Below, piece after piece: positions 44,336-53,054 of a stretch of 64,000 nucleotides of DNA. The stretch covers positions 1,612,001-1,676,000 of the forward strand of contig NZ_CP116766.1 of assembly GCF_028463985.1 (NCBI RefSeq), given 5' to 3'. Position 1 is the stretch's first letter. Each line of letters starts with the position of its first letter. The translations under genes and the position numbers were made by a program. The notes beneath the pieces are model-generated. The model was not told the DNA's origin and searched no databases. It worked only from the letters and a program-made list of their open reading frames with translations. This stretch comes from Neisseria lisongii (lineage in GTDB: Bacteria; Pseudomonadota; Gammaproteobacteria; Burkholderiales; Neisseriaceae).

Positions 44336-45112
44336 TTAGCGGATAATGCCCCGTGTCGATTCGGCAAAAAACGGTTTGAATACCGCCAGTTCCACCTGCG
44401 TTTCGGCACGCTGGAGAATATCGGCTTTGGCTTCTTCAAACGCAACGCCCCGATGATATAGGGTTTTGTACACATCTTTTACCGCTGCAATCTGTTCGGC
44501 GGTGAAGCCGTTGCGGCGCATACCTTCGCTGTTGAGCCCTGCCGGTTCGGCACGGTAGCCCGCCGCCATAAAATACGGCGGCACGTCTTTATGCACACCG
44601 GCGGCGAAAGCGGTCATGGCGTAATCGCCGATTCGGCAAAATTGGAACACCAGCGTATAACCGCCGAGAATCACATAATCGCCGATGGTTACATGGCCGG
44701 CGAGCGAGGCATTGTTGGCGAACACGGTATGGTTGCCGATCACGCAGTCGTGTGCCACATGGCAATACGCCATAATCCAGTTGTCGTCGCCGATGCGGGT
44801 TTCGCCGATACCGGTTACTGTACCCAGATTGAAGGTGGTAAATTCGCGGATGGTGTTGCCGTTGCCGATAATCAGGCGGGTCGGTTCGTCCCGATATTTT
44901 TTATCCTGCGGGATTTCGCCCAAGCTGGCAAATTGGAAAATGCGGTTGTTTTCGCCGATGTCGGTATGGCCGTTGACCACAACGTGCGGGCCGATTTCCG
45001 TACCAGCACCGATGCGGACATTCGGCCCGATGACGCTGTATGCCCCGACTTTGACGCTCGAATCGAGTTCGGCTTTCGGGTCGATAATGGCGGTGGGGTG
45101 GATGAGGGTCAT
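44336..45112 (-). CDS. lpxA: UDP-N-acetylglucosamine acyltransferase
   Basis: LpxA puts the first 3-hydroxyacyl chain on UDP-GlcNAc, the first step of lipid A synthesis, in the cytoplasm. At 258 residues it has the hexapeptide left-handed helix (IHPTAIIDPKAELDSSVKVG, VGAYSVIGPNVRIG) with the catalytic histidine in CHVAHDCVIGNH (about 120-130), then the C-terminal helical domain from about 190. It is last of the core lpxD-fabZ-lpxA set; lpxB is not adjacent. A gap of 280 bp with a CREE-like fragment separates it from fabZ. Confidence 0.97.
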   Translation of the reverse strand: MTLIHPTAIIDPKAELDSSVKVGAYSVIGPNVRIGAGTEIGPHVVVNGHTDIGENNRIFQFASLGEIPQDKKYRDEPTRLIIGNGNTIREFTTFNLGTVTGIGETRIGDDNWIMAYCHVAHDCVIGNHTVFANNASLAGHVTIGDYVILGGYTLVFQFCRIGDYAMTAFAAGVHKDVPPYFMAAGYRAEPAGLNSEGMRRNGFTAEQIAAVKDVYKTLYHRGVAFEEAKADILQRAETQVELAVFKPFFAESTRGIIR

Positions 45113-45174
45113 CTGATTTCCTTTGTTCAGAATGATTGCGGGCTAAAATAAGAAAACGGATTCGTTGGTTCTCC

Positions 45175-45246
45175 TATCGTGAATTTACTTTAAAAGTATT
45201 ACAGCGTTGGCTCGCCTTGTCCTACCTTTAAATTAAATTTACGATA
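45175..45246. repeat. Short CREE-like fragment between fabZ and lpxA
   Basis: A 72-bp element from TATCGTGAATTTACTTTAAA to TTAAATTTACGATA with the interior AGTATTACAGCGTTGGCTCG then CCTTGTCCTACC. It lacks the tract with GTACTGTCTGCGG, which sits just outside as ACGGTCTGCGGCTCACCG (about 45251), so it appears rearranged. Confidence 0.65.
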
Positions 45247-45348
45247 AATGTACGGTCTGCGGCTCACCGACTGATATTTTCTTATTGTTCACGATGCTGA
45301 ATACCTGCTCAAACCGGTGGGTTTTCCTTTATCCGGCCGTTGAAACGG

Positions 45349-45385
45349 TTTTCAGACGGCCTGTTTTCCTAAGGCCGTCTGAAAA
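45349..45385. terminator. DUS pair after fabZ
   Basis: TTTTCAGACGGCCTG and AAGGCCGTCTGAAAAC form a hairpin directly downstream of the fabZ stop, inside the cluster. Confidence 0.55.
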
Positions 45386-45392
45386 CGGGGTA

Positions 45393-45842
45393 TCAAACCA
45401 CCCGTTTGGCGCACATGATTTCGGCTTCTACCGCTACTTGTCCGTCCACTTTGGCCACGGCTTGGAATTTGCCGATGCCCCGTTTGCTGGTTAAAAGTGA
45501 TACTTCAAATACCAGTTGGTCGCCCGGAATCACTTGGCGTTTGAAGCGGGCGTTGTCGATACCGGCGAAGAAGAAAAATTCGTTTTCTTTGCGGCCGCCT
45601 TCGCTCAAAATCGCCAGTGTGCCGCAGGCTTGCGCCATGGCTTCGATCACCAATACGCCGGGCATTACCGGCAAATCGGGGAAATGGCCTTGAAACTGCG
45701 GCTCGTTCATGCTGATGTTTTTGATGGCGGTCAGGCTCTGCATCGGCTCAAAAGCGGTAATGCGGTCGAGCAGCAAAAACGGATAACGGTGGGGAATGAG
45801 TTTTTGGATGTCTTTGGCTTCAATCGGTAATTCAAATTGCAT
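45393..45842 (-). CDS. fabZ: 3-hydroxyacyl-[acyl-carrier-protein] dehydratase FabZ
   Basis: FabZ dehydrates 3-hydroxyacyl-ACP in fatty acid elongation and competes with LpxA and LpxD for the same substrates. The 149-residue hotdog protein has IPHRYPFLLLDRI, the catalytic His in GHFPDLPVMPGVL and the Glu in VIEAMAQACG. It starts 12 bp after the lpxD stop, so the two are probably cotranscribed. Confidence 0.97.
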   Translation of the reverse strand: MQFELPIEAKDIQKLIPHRYPFLLLDRITAFEPMQSLTAIKNISMNEPQFQGHFPDLPVMPGVLVIEAMAQACGTLAILSEGGRKENEFFFFAGIDNARFKRQVIPGDQLVFEVSLLTSKRGIGKFQAVAKVDGQVAVEAEIMCAKRVV

Positions 45843-45854
45843 GGTGTTCCTCGG

Positions 45855-46910
45855 TTATTCTGCAGGGTCGGTTTGGGTATCCGCCGTGCCTAATTGGTTT
45901 TCTAAAACTTTGATCCGTTTGTTCATTTCACTCAAACGGCGGATATGGACGGCGTTTCTCGCCCATTCTTTGTGGGTCTGCATCGGATACGGACCAGCCA
46001 TGTGCTGCCCGCTTTCTTTGATGCTGTGGGTAATGGACGTGCCGCCGCCGACGGTGGTTTTGTCGGCGATTTCGATATGGCCAACCGTACCGACACCACC
46101 GCCGAAAATGCAGTAGCTGCCGATGGTGGTGCTGCCGGAAATGCCGGTTTGGGCGGCAATCACGGTGTGTTTGCCGATAATGCAGTTATGCCCGATCTGC
46201 ACTTGGTTGTCGATTTTGGTTCCTTCACCGATAACGGTATCGCTCATTGCACCTCGGTCGATATTGGTATTTGAACCGATTTCGACATCGTCGCCCAGCC
46301 GCACGCCGCCGGTTTGCGGGATTTTAAACCATGAATCGCCGGCAAACGCCAAGCCGAAGCCGTCGGCACCGATCACTGCGCCGCTGTGGATTTCGACACG
46401 CTTACCCAAGGTGCAGCCGTGATAAACAGTAACATTCGGGTGCAGCAATACATCGTCGCCCAAGGTGCAGTTCTGTTCGACCACGCTCCCCGCAAGAATG
46501 CGGCAACGCTCGCCCAATACGGTATGTTCGCCGATATAGACATGCGCTCCGATTTCGCAACTTGGCGGTACAATGGCGTTTGGTTCGACCACTGCTGTCG
46601 GGTGAATGCCGCCTTTGGCTTCGACAATCGGCGAAAACAGTCGGGCAACTTTGGCGAAATAGAGATACGGATCGGCGGCGATAATCAGGTTGCGTTGGGG
46701 AAACTCCGCTGCGGCTTTGGCGGAAACAATCACTGCGCCGGCAAGGCTTTCGGCGACTTCTGCTTTGTATTTGGGGTTGGCGAGAAAGCCGATATGCTCC
46801 GCCTGCGCCTGCGAAAGCGGCTGCACGGCGCTGATGCGGACATCTTCGCCGCGCCATTCTCCGCCCAAGCGGGCGGTAATTTCGGAAAGGGTATAGCTGG
46901 GTCGGGTCAT
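45855..46910 (-). CDS. lpxD: UDP-3-O-(3-hydroxyacyl)glucosamine N-acyltransferase
   Basis: LpxD adds the second, N-linked hydroxyacyl chain in lipid A synthesis. The 351 residues comprise an N-terminal uridine-binding domain (about 1-100, with GFLANPKYKAEVAES) and a hexapeptide left-handed helix (IHPTAVVEPNAIVPPSCEIG onward). The catalytic histidine is expected in VQIGHNCIIGKHT (about 245). The C-terminal helix contains NKRIKVLENQLG. A CREE-like element sits between it and skp. Confidence 0.97.
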   Translation of the reverse strand: MTRPSYTLSEITARLGGEWRGEDVRISAVQPLSQAQAEHIGFLANPKYKAEVAESLAGAVIVSAKAAAEFPQRNLIIAADPYLYFAKVARLFSPIVEAKGGIHPTAVVEPNAIVPPSCEIGAHVYIGEHTVLGERCRILAGSVVEQNCTLGDDVLLHPNVTVYHGCTLGKRVEIHSGAVIGADGFGLAFAGDSWFKIPQTGGVRLGDDVEIGSNTNIDRGAMSDTVIGEGTKIDNQVQIGHNCIIGKHTVIAAQTGISGSTTIGSYCIFGGGVGTVGHIEIADKTTVGGGTSITHSIKESGQHMAGPYPMQTHKEWARNAVHIRRLSEMNKRIKVLENQLGTADTQTDPAE

Positions 46911-46984
46911 GTTGGTTCCAAAATTCGGGCAAGGCTGTTTTCAGACGGCCTCGCCGCAACAGCGGCTGCAGGATAGAGTGAATT

Positions 46985-47146
46985 TATAGTGGGTTCAATT
47001 CAAAAGAGGACAAGGCGGCGAGCTGCAGACAGTACAGATAGTACGGGACAGGTTTTGTCCGGATTGTTGTTTAATCCGGTTACAAAAACCGTTCTCTTTG
47101 AGCCGGGCGAGCCAACGCCGTAGTCTTTTGAAGTGAGCCCACTATA
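46985..47146. repeat. Full-length CREE-like element inside the skp-lpxD interval
   Basis: A 162-bp element from TATAGTGGGTTCAATTCAAA to TTGAAGTGAGCCCACTATA. Its central insert (from GTACGGGACAGG to GCCAACGC) is identical to that of the element at 9660-9823, while the terminal repeats have changed in a compensated way (CAATTCAAAAG / CTTTTGAAGTG). Adjacent to it is a partial end, GAGTGAATTTATAG. Confidence 0.85.
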
Positions 47147-47175
47147 CCATCACTCGGCAAGCCGTATTGCAGGTA

Positions 47176-47688
47176 TCAATGTGCATTCAAGGCTTTGATC
47201 ACGCTGTCGGTAATATCGTAGCGGCTGTTGACGTAAATCACGTCCTGCACAATCACGTCATACCCTTCTTTTTTCGCCAATTCGATAATCACTTGGTTGG
47301 CGTTTTGCTGCAGGGCGGCAAATTCTTCATTGCGGCGCAGGTTGTAGTCCACCGCCAGTTGCGCCTGCTCGCGGCGGAATTGTTGTGCCAGTTTTTCCCA
47401 TTGGCTGTTCAAGGTTTGGCGTTCGGCGGCGGCAAGGTTTTTCTGCATCAGTTTTTTCTCTAAGGCTTCGCCCTGCTGCTGCAGTTTCTGCAATGCCTGC
47501 TGGCGGCTACCGAATTCCCGATCCAGCGTGTGCTGAATGTCTTGCGCCTGTTTGGATTCCAGATAAACTCGCTCGGTGTTGATAAAACCGAATTTCTGCA
47601 GGGTTTCGGCGGCATTCGCTGCGGCGGCAAGCCCCAGAGACAGCAGCGCTGCGCCGCCCAAGCGGATAATGTGTGTCATTGTGTTCAT
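47176..47688 (-). CDS. skp: Periplasmic OmpH/Skp-family chaperone
   Basis: A 170-residue periplasmic chaperone that shields unfolded outer membrane proteins on the way to BamA. Signal peptide to about residue 26 (LAAAANAAE). The mature protein is almost all helix with coiled-coil tentacles (QHTLDREFGSRQQALQKLQQ, EALEKKLMQKNLAAAERQ) and ends in a short beta segment (VIVQDVIYVNS). Position directly after bamA on the same strand fits Skp. An alternative start lies three codons in. Confidence 0.94.
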   Translation of the reverse strand: MNTMTHIIRLGGAALLSLGLAAAANAAETLQKFGFINTERVYLESKQAQDIQHTLDREFGSRQQALQKLQQQGEALEKKLMQKNLAAAERQTLNSQWEKLAQQFRREQAQLAVDYNLRRNEEFAALQQNANQVIIELAKKEGYDVIVQDVIYVNSRYDITDSVIKALNAH

Positions 47689-47740
47689 GAAATATCCTTC
47701 AACGGTAAAACCGGATAAACAGCGGACGCTGTTTGCGCAA

Positions 47741-47775
47741 CAGGCCGTCTGAAAACGGTATTTTCAGACGGCCTC
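47741..47775. repeat. Inverted DUS pair between bamA and skp
   Basis: CAGGCCGTCTGAAAAC and TTTTCAGACGGCCT around a five-base loop, immediately after the bamA stop. It may attenuate skp and the downstream lpx genes. Confidence 0.65.
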
Positions 47776-47779
47776 GCCG

Positions 47780-50179
47780 TTAGAATGTCGTACCCAGTTG
47801 GAATTGGAAGCGTTTGAGTTCGTCGGTTTCTTTTTTCTTCAGCGGATAGGCGTAGCTGAATTTCAGCGGACCGATTGGTGAGAGCCAAGTAAAGGCGGCA
47901 CCGGCGGAATAACGCAACTCTTCTTTAAAGGTTGATTTGTGTTTACTGCCTAAACCATAAACGTTTTGACGTCTCCGATCCTCGCCATAAGTATCGTTAT
48001 CGTTATCAGTATAGGTTTTGTTGTCCCACACACTGCCGGCATCGGCAAACAGACTCCAGCGTACAGTGCGGGAATCGCTCATGCCCGGCATCGGGAACAG
48101 CAATTCGGCGGTTACGTTGGCTTTGCGGTTGCCGCCGTAGCTGATGCGGTCGCCGTAGCGGTCATACACTTTCGGGCCTAAAGAACTGCTTTCATAACCT
48201 CGAACGCTGCCCAAACCGCCGCCGTAGAAGTTTTCAAAGAACGGCATTTCTTTGGTTTTGCCGTAGCTGTTGCCGTAGCCGACTTCGCCGCCAAGCATCA
48301 GGGTAAAGCTCTTCGACAATGGGAAGAACCAAGTTTGGTTGTGGGTCAGCGTGTAATAACGCAGTTTGCTGCCCGGCAAGGCGATTTCGCCGTTGATGCC
48401 GGTCAAGTAGCCCCGGGTCGGCCACAGGGCGCTGTCGGTTTTGTTGCGACCCCAGCCGATGGTGCCTTTATACAGCCAGCCGTTGAATTTGCCGCTGCCG
48501 TCGGCCCCCAGCTCGCCGTTCTCACGGATAAAGTCAAAATAGCGTTTCGGCGGATTGTTGTAGGTGTTTACCGTCAAGTGTTCCGCCGCCAAGCCGAAAT
48601 TAACACGGTCGTATTCGGTAATCGGTACGCCCATGCGTGCGCCCACGCCGACGGTGGTGGTTTTATACTGTTTGGTGCTGCCCGAAGATTTGCGGGCATC
48701 GTAAGTGCGGCCGTAAATATCGTAGCCGAGGCTCACGCCGTCGGGGGTGAAATACGGATCGGTAAACGACAACGAGCCGTTCAGCGAGGTTTTACTGCGC
48801 GAGGCACGGGCGGCTAAGGATTTGCCGGTACCGAACAGATTATCCTGCGCCACACCTGCCGACAATACCAAACCGGTATCCTGCACCCAGCCGGCGCTCA
48901 AATCCAGCGAGCCGGTCGAACGCTCGGTCAGGTTCATATTCAAATCAACCTGATCGGGCGTGCCGCTCAACGGCACGGCATCGAATTGGACATTGTCGAA
49001 ATAGCCCAGCAGCTCGACACGTTCTTTCGAGCGTTGCAGTTTCGCCAAGTCGTAAGGCGCGGCTTCCATTTGGCGCAGCTCGCGGCGTACCACTTCATCT
49101 CGGGTTTTGTTGTTGCCGGAAATATGGATTTCATTGACGTAAATCTTGCGGCCGGGTTCGACATTCAGCACAAAATCGACGGTTTGTGTTTCTGAATTCG
49201 GCATCGGCTGCACACTGACTTCGCTGAATGCGTAGCCTGCCTGACCCATGCGGTTTTGCACCCGTTCCAAAGCGGCGGTCAGCTGGCTGCGTTCGTACCA
49301 TTTGCCGCCTTTGACCAGCAGTTTGTCCAATTCTTCTTTCGGCACTTCTTTGGTGTCGCCGGCAATCGTTACTTTGCCCAAGCGGAAGCGTTCGCCTTCA
49401 TGCACGATCACTTTTACCGTCTGCTCGGTTTTGTCGGCATTGCTCTGCACTTCGGTATCGACAATGCGGAAATCGAAGTAACCGTTGTTTTGGTAAAACT
49501 CGCTGATCCGCTGCATATCCTGAGCAAACTTCTGCTCGTTGAAGGTATTGCTGTGGGTCAGCCAGGCAAACAGGCCGCCGTCGCTGGAAGACATTTTGCC
49601 GCGCAGTTTGCGGTCGGAGAAATGGCGGTTGCCTTCAAATTCAATGCGGCTGATTTTGGTGGTTTTGCCTTCTTCGATATTGATGTCGATCGATACACGG
49701 TTGCGTGCCAGTTTGGTTACGGTCGGCGTGATTTTCACCGACTGTTTGCCCCGGCTGACATATTCCTGTTTCAGGGCGGCAATGGCTTGGCTCAACGTGG
49801 CCGGATTGAAATATTGCGATTGTACCAAACCCATTGATTCGAGGGTTTTCTTGATACCGTCGTTCGGTAAGGTTTTGGCACCGCTGATGTTGATGGTGCT
49901 GATGGTCGGCCGCTCGACTACGGTCAGCAATACCTGATTGCCTGCGGTTTCGACACGGATATCGTCAAAAAAGCCGGTATCATACAGCTTTTTAATGATT
50001 TCTTCGCTGCGGCTGTCGGAGAACTGATCGCCTACTTTAACCGGCAAATAGCTGAATACGGTGCTGGGTTCGGTACGCTGCAGGCCTTCCACCCGAATAT
50101 CCTGAATCGTGAAATCTGCCAGCGCCAGCGGAGCCATGCCCATAATCGCCAAAGCAGATGCAATCTGTTTTAATTTCAT
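47780..50179 (-). CDS. bamA: Outer membrane protein assembly factor BamA (Omp85)
   Basis: BamA inserts beta-barrel proteins into the outer membrane and is essential. About 799 residues: signal peptide MKLKQIASALAIMGMAPLAL, then five POTRA domains (about 23-425; the first starts FTIQDIRVEGLQRTEPSTV) and a 16-stranded barrel. The barrel has the loop 6 VRGYESSSLGP motif and the C-terminal beta-signal KRFQFQLGTTF ending in Phe. The start at 50179 is chosen for the signal peptide; the ten-codon longer frame is unlikely. It follows rseP with a gap of four bases. Confidence 0.97.
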   Translation of the reverse strand: MKLKQIASALAIMGMAPLALADFTIQDIRVEGLQRTEPSTVFSYLPVKVGDQFSDSRSEEIIKKLYDTGFFDDIRVETAGNQVLLTVVERPTISTINISGAKTLPNDGIKKTLESMGLVQSQYFNPATLSQAIAALKQEYVSRGKQSVKITPTVTKLARNRVSIDINIEEGKTTKISRIEFEGNRHFSDRKLRGKMSSSDGGLFAWLTHSNTFNEQKFAQDMQRISEFYQNNGYFDFRIVDTEVQSNADKTEQTVKVIVHEGERFRLGKVTIAGDTKEVPKEELDKLLVKGGKWYERSQLTAALERVQNRMGQAGYAFSEVSVQPMPNSETQTVDFVLNVEPGRKIYVNEIHISGNNKTRDEVVRRELRQMEAAPYDLAKLQRSKERVELLGYFDNVQFDAVPLSGTPDQVDLNMNLTERSTGSLDLSAGWVQDTGLVLSAGVAQDNLFGTGKSLAARASRSKTSLNGSLSFTDPYFTPDGVSLGYDIYGRTYDARKSSGSTKQYKTTTVGVGARMGVPITEYDRVNFGLAAEHLTVNTYNNPPKRYFDFIRENGELGADGSGKFNGWLYKGTIGWGRNKTDSALWPTRGYLTGINGEIALPGSKLRYYTLTHNQTWFFPLSKSFTLMLGGEVGYGNSYGKTKEMPFFENFYGGGLGSVRGYESSSLGPKVYDRYGDRISYGGNRKANVTAELLFPMPGMSDSRTVRWSLFADAGSVWDNKTYTDNDNDTYGEDRRRQNVYGLGSKHKSTFKEELRYSAGAAFTWLSPIGPLKFSYAYPLKKKETDELKRFQFQLGTTF

Positions 50180-50183
50180 AAAA

Positions 50184-51524
50184 TTATCCAAACAAACGGT
50201 TAATATCATTAAAGAAAGCCACCAGCATCATCAGCAGCATAACGGCCATGCCGATACGCAATCCGACTGCCTGTACCCGCTCGCTCAAAGGCTTTCCGCG
50301 TATCCATTCGGCGGTATAATACACCAAATGGCCGCCGTCCAACACAGGAATCGGCAACAGATTCAATACGCCGAGGCTGATGCTGACCACCGCCAAAAAT
50401 TCCAAATAGCTCAAAATGCCCAACGAGGCCGACTTTCCGGCAACGTCGGCAATCGTTAGCGGGCCGGAAAGATGGGCGGCCGAAGCATTGCCGGTAATCA
50501 GTTTGCCGATAAATTTCACAGTCAGCACCACATATTTTGCGGTTTTGTCCCAACCCATTTTAAAGGCTTCGCCGATGGTGGGAACATAATGTCTGCGTAC
50601 TTTTTTATCCCACGCCTGATCATGCTCCGGCGCAAGGCCTGCCCTACCGACTAAAAGGCCGTCTGAAAATTCAAAACTGTCGGGGCGCAGGGCGGTCTTG
50701 AAGGTTTCGCCGCCACGGTTGTAGGTAATGTCCAATTTCTTGCCGGGGCTGTTGCGGAACAGTTCCGCCCACTGCTGCCAGTCGCTGATGGCTTTGCCGT
50801 CTGCTGCCAACAGGGTATCGCCTGCTTTCAGCCCGGCTCGCTCGGCGGCGCTGTTTTCCTGCACAAAGGCGATTTTCGGGGTTATTTTAAAAGCCCACAA
50901 GCCGATACCGCCATTGTTTTTCGCAATTTTACCTGCCGCTTCCGTCCCCGCTGCCTCGATGGTGCGTACGGTTTCGCTGCCTTCGGCGGTTTCCACCGCC
51001 ACCGTTACCGCTCCGGCTTCGAGGTTTAACACCATTTCGGTCAGAGCTGCGTTCCAATCGTCAATGCTTTTTCCGTTTACCGCACGGATTTTGTCGCCCG
51101 CCTGAAAACCGGCTTGGGCGGCAATGCTGCCCTGTTCGACCGTGCCGACATACGGGCGGATTTCGGTTATGCCGAAAGAAAACACCGTACCGTACAGCAG
51201 CACCGCCAAAATCAGATTGGTCAGCGGGCCGGCGGCAACAATCGCAATTCGTTTGGCGGGGTGTTGGCGGTCGAAGGCATACGGCAAATCGGCTTCGGCG
51301 ACATCGCCTTCCCGTGTGTCGAGCATTTTGACGTAGCCGCCCAAGGGAACGGGGGCGAGACACCATTCGGTATCGCCGCGTTTTTTGGTGTAAAACGGTT
51401 TGCCGAAGCCCACCGAAAAGCGTTTGACTTTCACGCCGCACAAGCGGGCAACGCTGTAATGCCCCAGTTCGTGCAGGCTGACCAGAATCAGAATGGCGAC
51501 AATAAACGATAATATGGTTTGCAA
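50184..51524 (-). CDS. rseP: Site-2 intramembrane metalloprotease RseP
   Basis: An inner membrane zinc protease (RseP/RasP) that cuts anti-sigma factors and leftover signal peptides within the membrane. The 446 residues include HELGH in SLHELGHYSVARL (about 19), two PDZ domains in the periplasmic part (about 115-300, with GLWAFKITPKIAFVQENSAA) and the C-terminal LLPIPVLDGGHLV with the third zinc ligand. FSDGLLVG is a DUS read in frame. It sits between dxr and bamA, as in most Gram-negative bacteria. Confidence 0.96.
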   Translation of the reverse strand: MQTILSFIVAILILVSLHELGHYSVARLCGVKVKRFSVGFGKPFYTKKRGDTEWCLAPVPLGGYVKMLDTREGDVAEADLPYAFDRQHPAKRIAIVAAGPLTNLILAVLLYGTVFSFGITEIRPYVGTVEQGSIAAQAGFQAGDKIRAVNGKSIDDWNAALTEMVLNLEAGAVTVAVETAEGSETVRTIEAAGTEAAGKIAKNNGGIGLWAFKITPKIAFVQENSAAERAGLKAGDTLLAADGKAISDWQQWAELFRNSPGKKLDITYNRGGETFKTALRPDSFEFSDGLLVGRAGLAPEHDQAWDKKVRRHYVPTIGEAFKMGWDKTAKYVVLTVKFIGKLITGNASAAHLSGPLTIADVAGKSASLGILSYLEFLAVVSISLGVLNLLPIPVLDGGHLVYYTAEWIRGKPLSERVQAVGLRIGMAVMLLMMLVAFFNDINRLFG

Positions 51525-51654
51525 AAAAATCCCCTGATTGGTTTGGTTGGTGCGACGGCGGATGCTGCCGAACCTGATTTAATTTTGTCCCGATATTGAT
51601 TTTATTTTGTTGGAACTTTTGGTTTTCACTCTGCAAGAAACCGTTTTACCCGTT

Positions 51655-51693
51655 TTTCAGACGGCCTTGCCGGTAATGCCGTCTGAAAATGCC
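51655..51693. repeat. DUS pair between dxr and rseP
   Basis: TTTTTCAGACGGCCT and ATGCCGTCTGAAAA within about 40 bp, mixed AG and AT forms, able to form a hairpin in the operon transcript. Confidence 0.55.
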
Positions 51694-51707
51694 GCAATCT
51701 TTATCCG

Positions 51708-52892
51708 TTATTTTGCCAACCGAGCGGCAAACTGCTGCGCCGTACGGCGGGTTTCCACATCTTGCGCCAGCAGACCGGCAATATCGGCGGCGGCGGGCAA
51801 AAAGTTTTGCGACAGGCAATGTTCGGTTACGGCGGCAATATCGGTAAAACGGATATGTCCGGCCAGAAATTCGGCGACGGCGATTTCGTTGGCGGCGTTT
51901 AACACGCAAGGCGCTGCACCTCCGGTCTGCATGGCTTCGTAGGCCAGTTTCAGACACGGAAAACGGTTAAAGTCGGGCGTTTGGAAGGTCAGCGCCGACA
52001 GTGTGGCAAAGTCCAGCGGCGGCACGCCCGAGTTGATGCGTTCGGGCAAGCCCAGACAATAGGCAATCGGGGTACGCATATCGGGATTGCCCAGCTGCGC
52101 CAGCACCGATCCGTCTCGGTAACGCACCATGCTGTGTATTACCGACTGCGGGTGAATCACCACTTCCAAATGCTGCGGCGGACAGGCAAACAGCCAATGC
52201 GCTTCAATCAGTTCCAAACCTTTGTTCATCATGGTAGCGGAATCCACCGAGATTTTCTGCCCCATCTGCCAATTCGGATGTTTGACCGCCTGCGCCGGCG
52301 TGATGGCGGCGAAATCCGCCAAATCGGTATTCAGAAACGGACCGCCGGAAGCGGTTAAGACGATGGATTCGATACCGTGCCGCTGCAGGTCGCCGTTATA
52401 GTCTTCGGGCAAAACTTGGAACACGGCGTTGTGTTCGCTGTCCACCGGCAACACCCGTGCGCCGCTGCGGCGGGCGGTTTCCATAAACAGCGCACCCGCC
52501 ACCACCAGCGTTTCTTTGTTCGCCAGATAAATGGTTTTGCCTGCCTGCGCCGCTGCCAATGCGGAAGGCAATCCGGCGGCACCGACAATCGCACACATCA
52601 CACCGCCGACTTCGTCTGCCGATGCCACATCACACAACGCCTTCTCTCCGTACAATACTTCGGTTTTACAGCCCGCCACTGCCAGCAATGCACTCAATTC
52701 GGCGGCGCTTTCGGCATCGGCGACCACGGCAAACTGCGGTGCAAAACGCAGGCATTGTGCGGCCAGTTTTTCGGTTTGGCGGCGGCCGGACAGGGCGAAC
52801 ACCCGGAATTTGTCGGGGTGGCGGGCAATCACGTCCAGCGTGTTTTCACCGATGCTGCCGGTGCTGCCTAAAATGGTCAGAGCTTGTGTCAT
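51708..52892 (-). CDS. dxr: 1-deoxy-D-xylulose 5-phosphate reductoisomerase
   Basis: Dxr makes 2-C-methylerythritol 4-phosphate with NADPH, the committed step of the non-mevalonate isoprenoid pathway that feeds undecaprenyl and quinone synthesis. The 394-residue protein has the NADPH-binding LGSTGSIGENTLDVI (8-22), LANKETLVVAG, the metal and substrate site LPVDSEHNAVFQ, SGGPF and MNKGLELIEAHWLF. It precedes rseP in the cluster, a standard order. Confidence 0.97.
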   Translation of the reverse strand: MTQALTILGSTGSIGENTLDVIARHPDKFRVFALSGRRQTEKLAAQCLRFAPQFAVVADAESAAELSALLAVAGCKTEVLYGEKALCDVASADEVGGVMCAIVGAAGLPSALAAAQAGKTIYLANKETLVVAGALFMETARRSGARVLPVDSEHNAVFQVLPEDYNGDLQRHGIESIVLTASGGPFLNTDLADFAAITPAQAVKHPNWQMGQKISVDSATMMNKGLELIEAHWLFACPPQHLEVVIHPQSVIHSMVRYRDGSVLAQLGNPDMRTPIAYCLGLPERINSGVPPLDFATLSALTFQTPDFNRFPCLKLAYEAMQTGGAAPCVLNAANEIAVAEFLAGHIRFTDIAAVTEHCLSQNFLPAAADIAGLLAQDVETRRTAQQFAARLAK

Positions 52893-52915
52893 GTTGGCAT
52901 TCTTATTTCTTATTC

Positions 52916-53032
52916 AGGCCGTCTGAAAACCGAAGGTTTCGCTAAAATGAGTGTAACGAATTTCTGCGCAGCTAAAACCGAAGGTTGCGCTAAAACTAAA
53001 ATAAGCGTAGCGGATTTTCAGACGGCCTCATC
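52916..53032. repeat. DUS-linked repeat array between cdsA and dxr
   Basis: AGGCCGTCTGAAAACCGAAG is followed by GTTTCGCTAAAATGAGTG, GAATTTCTGCGCAGCTAAAA, then a second degenerate unit (CCGAAGGTTGCGCTAAAACT) and a closing TTTTCAGACGGCCT. It lies in the operon between two essential genes. Confidence 0.65.
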
Positions 53033-53054
53033 TCTTTTCTTGTTGAAACCGTGG

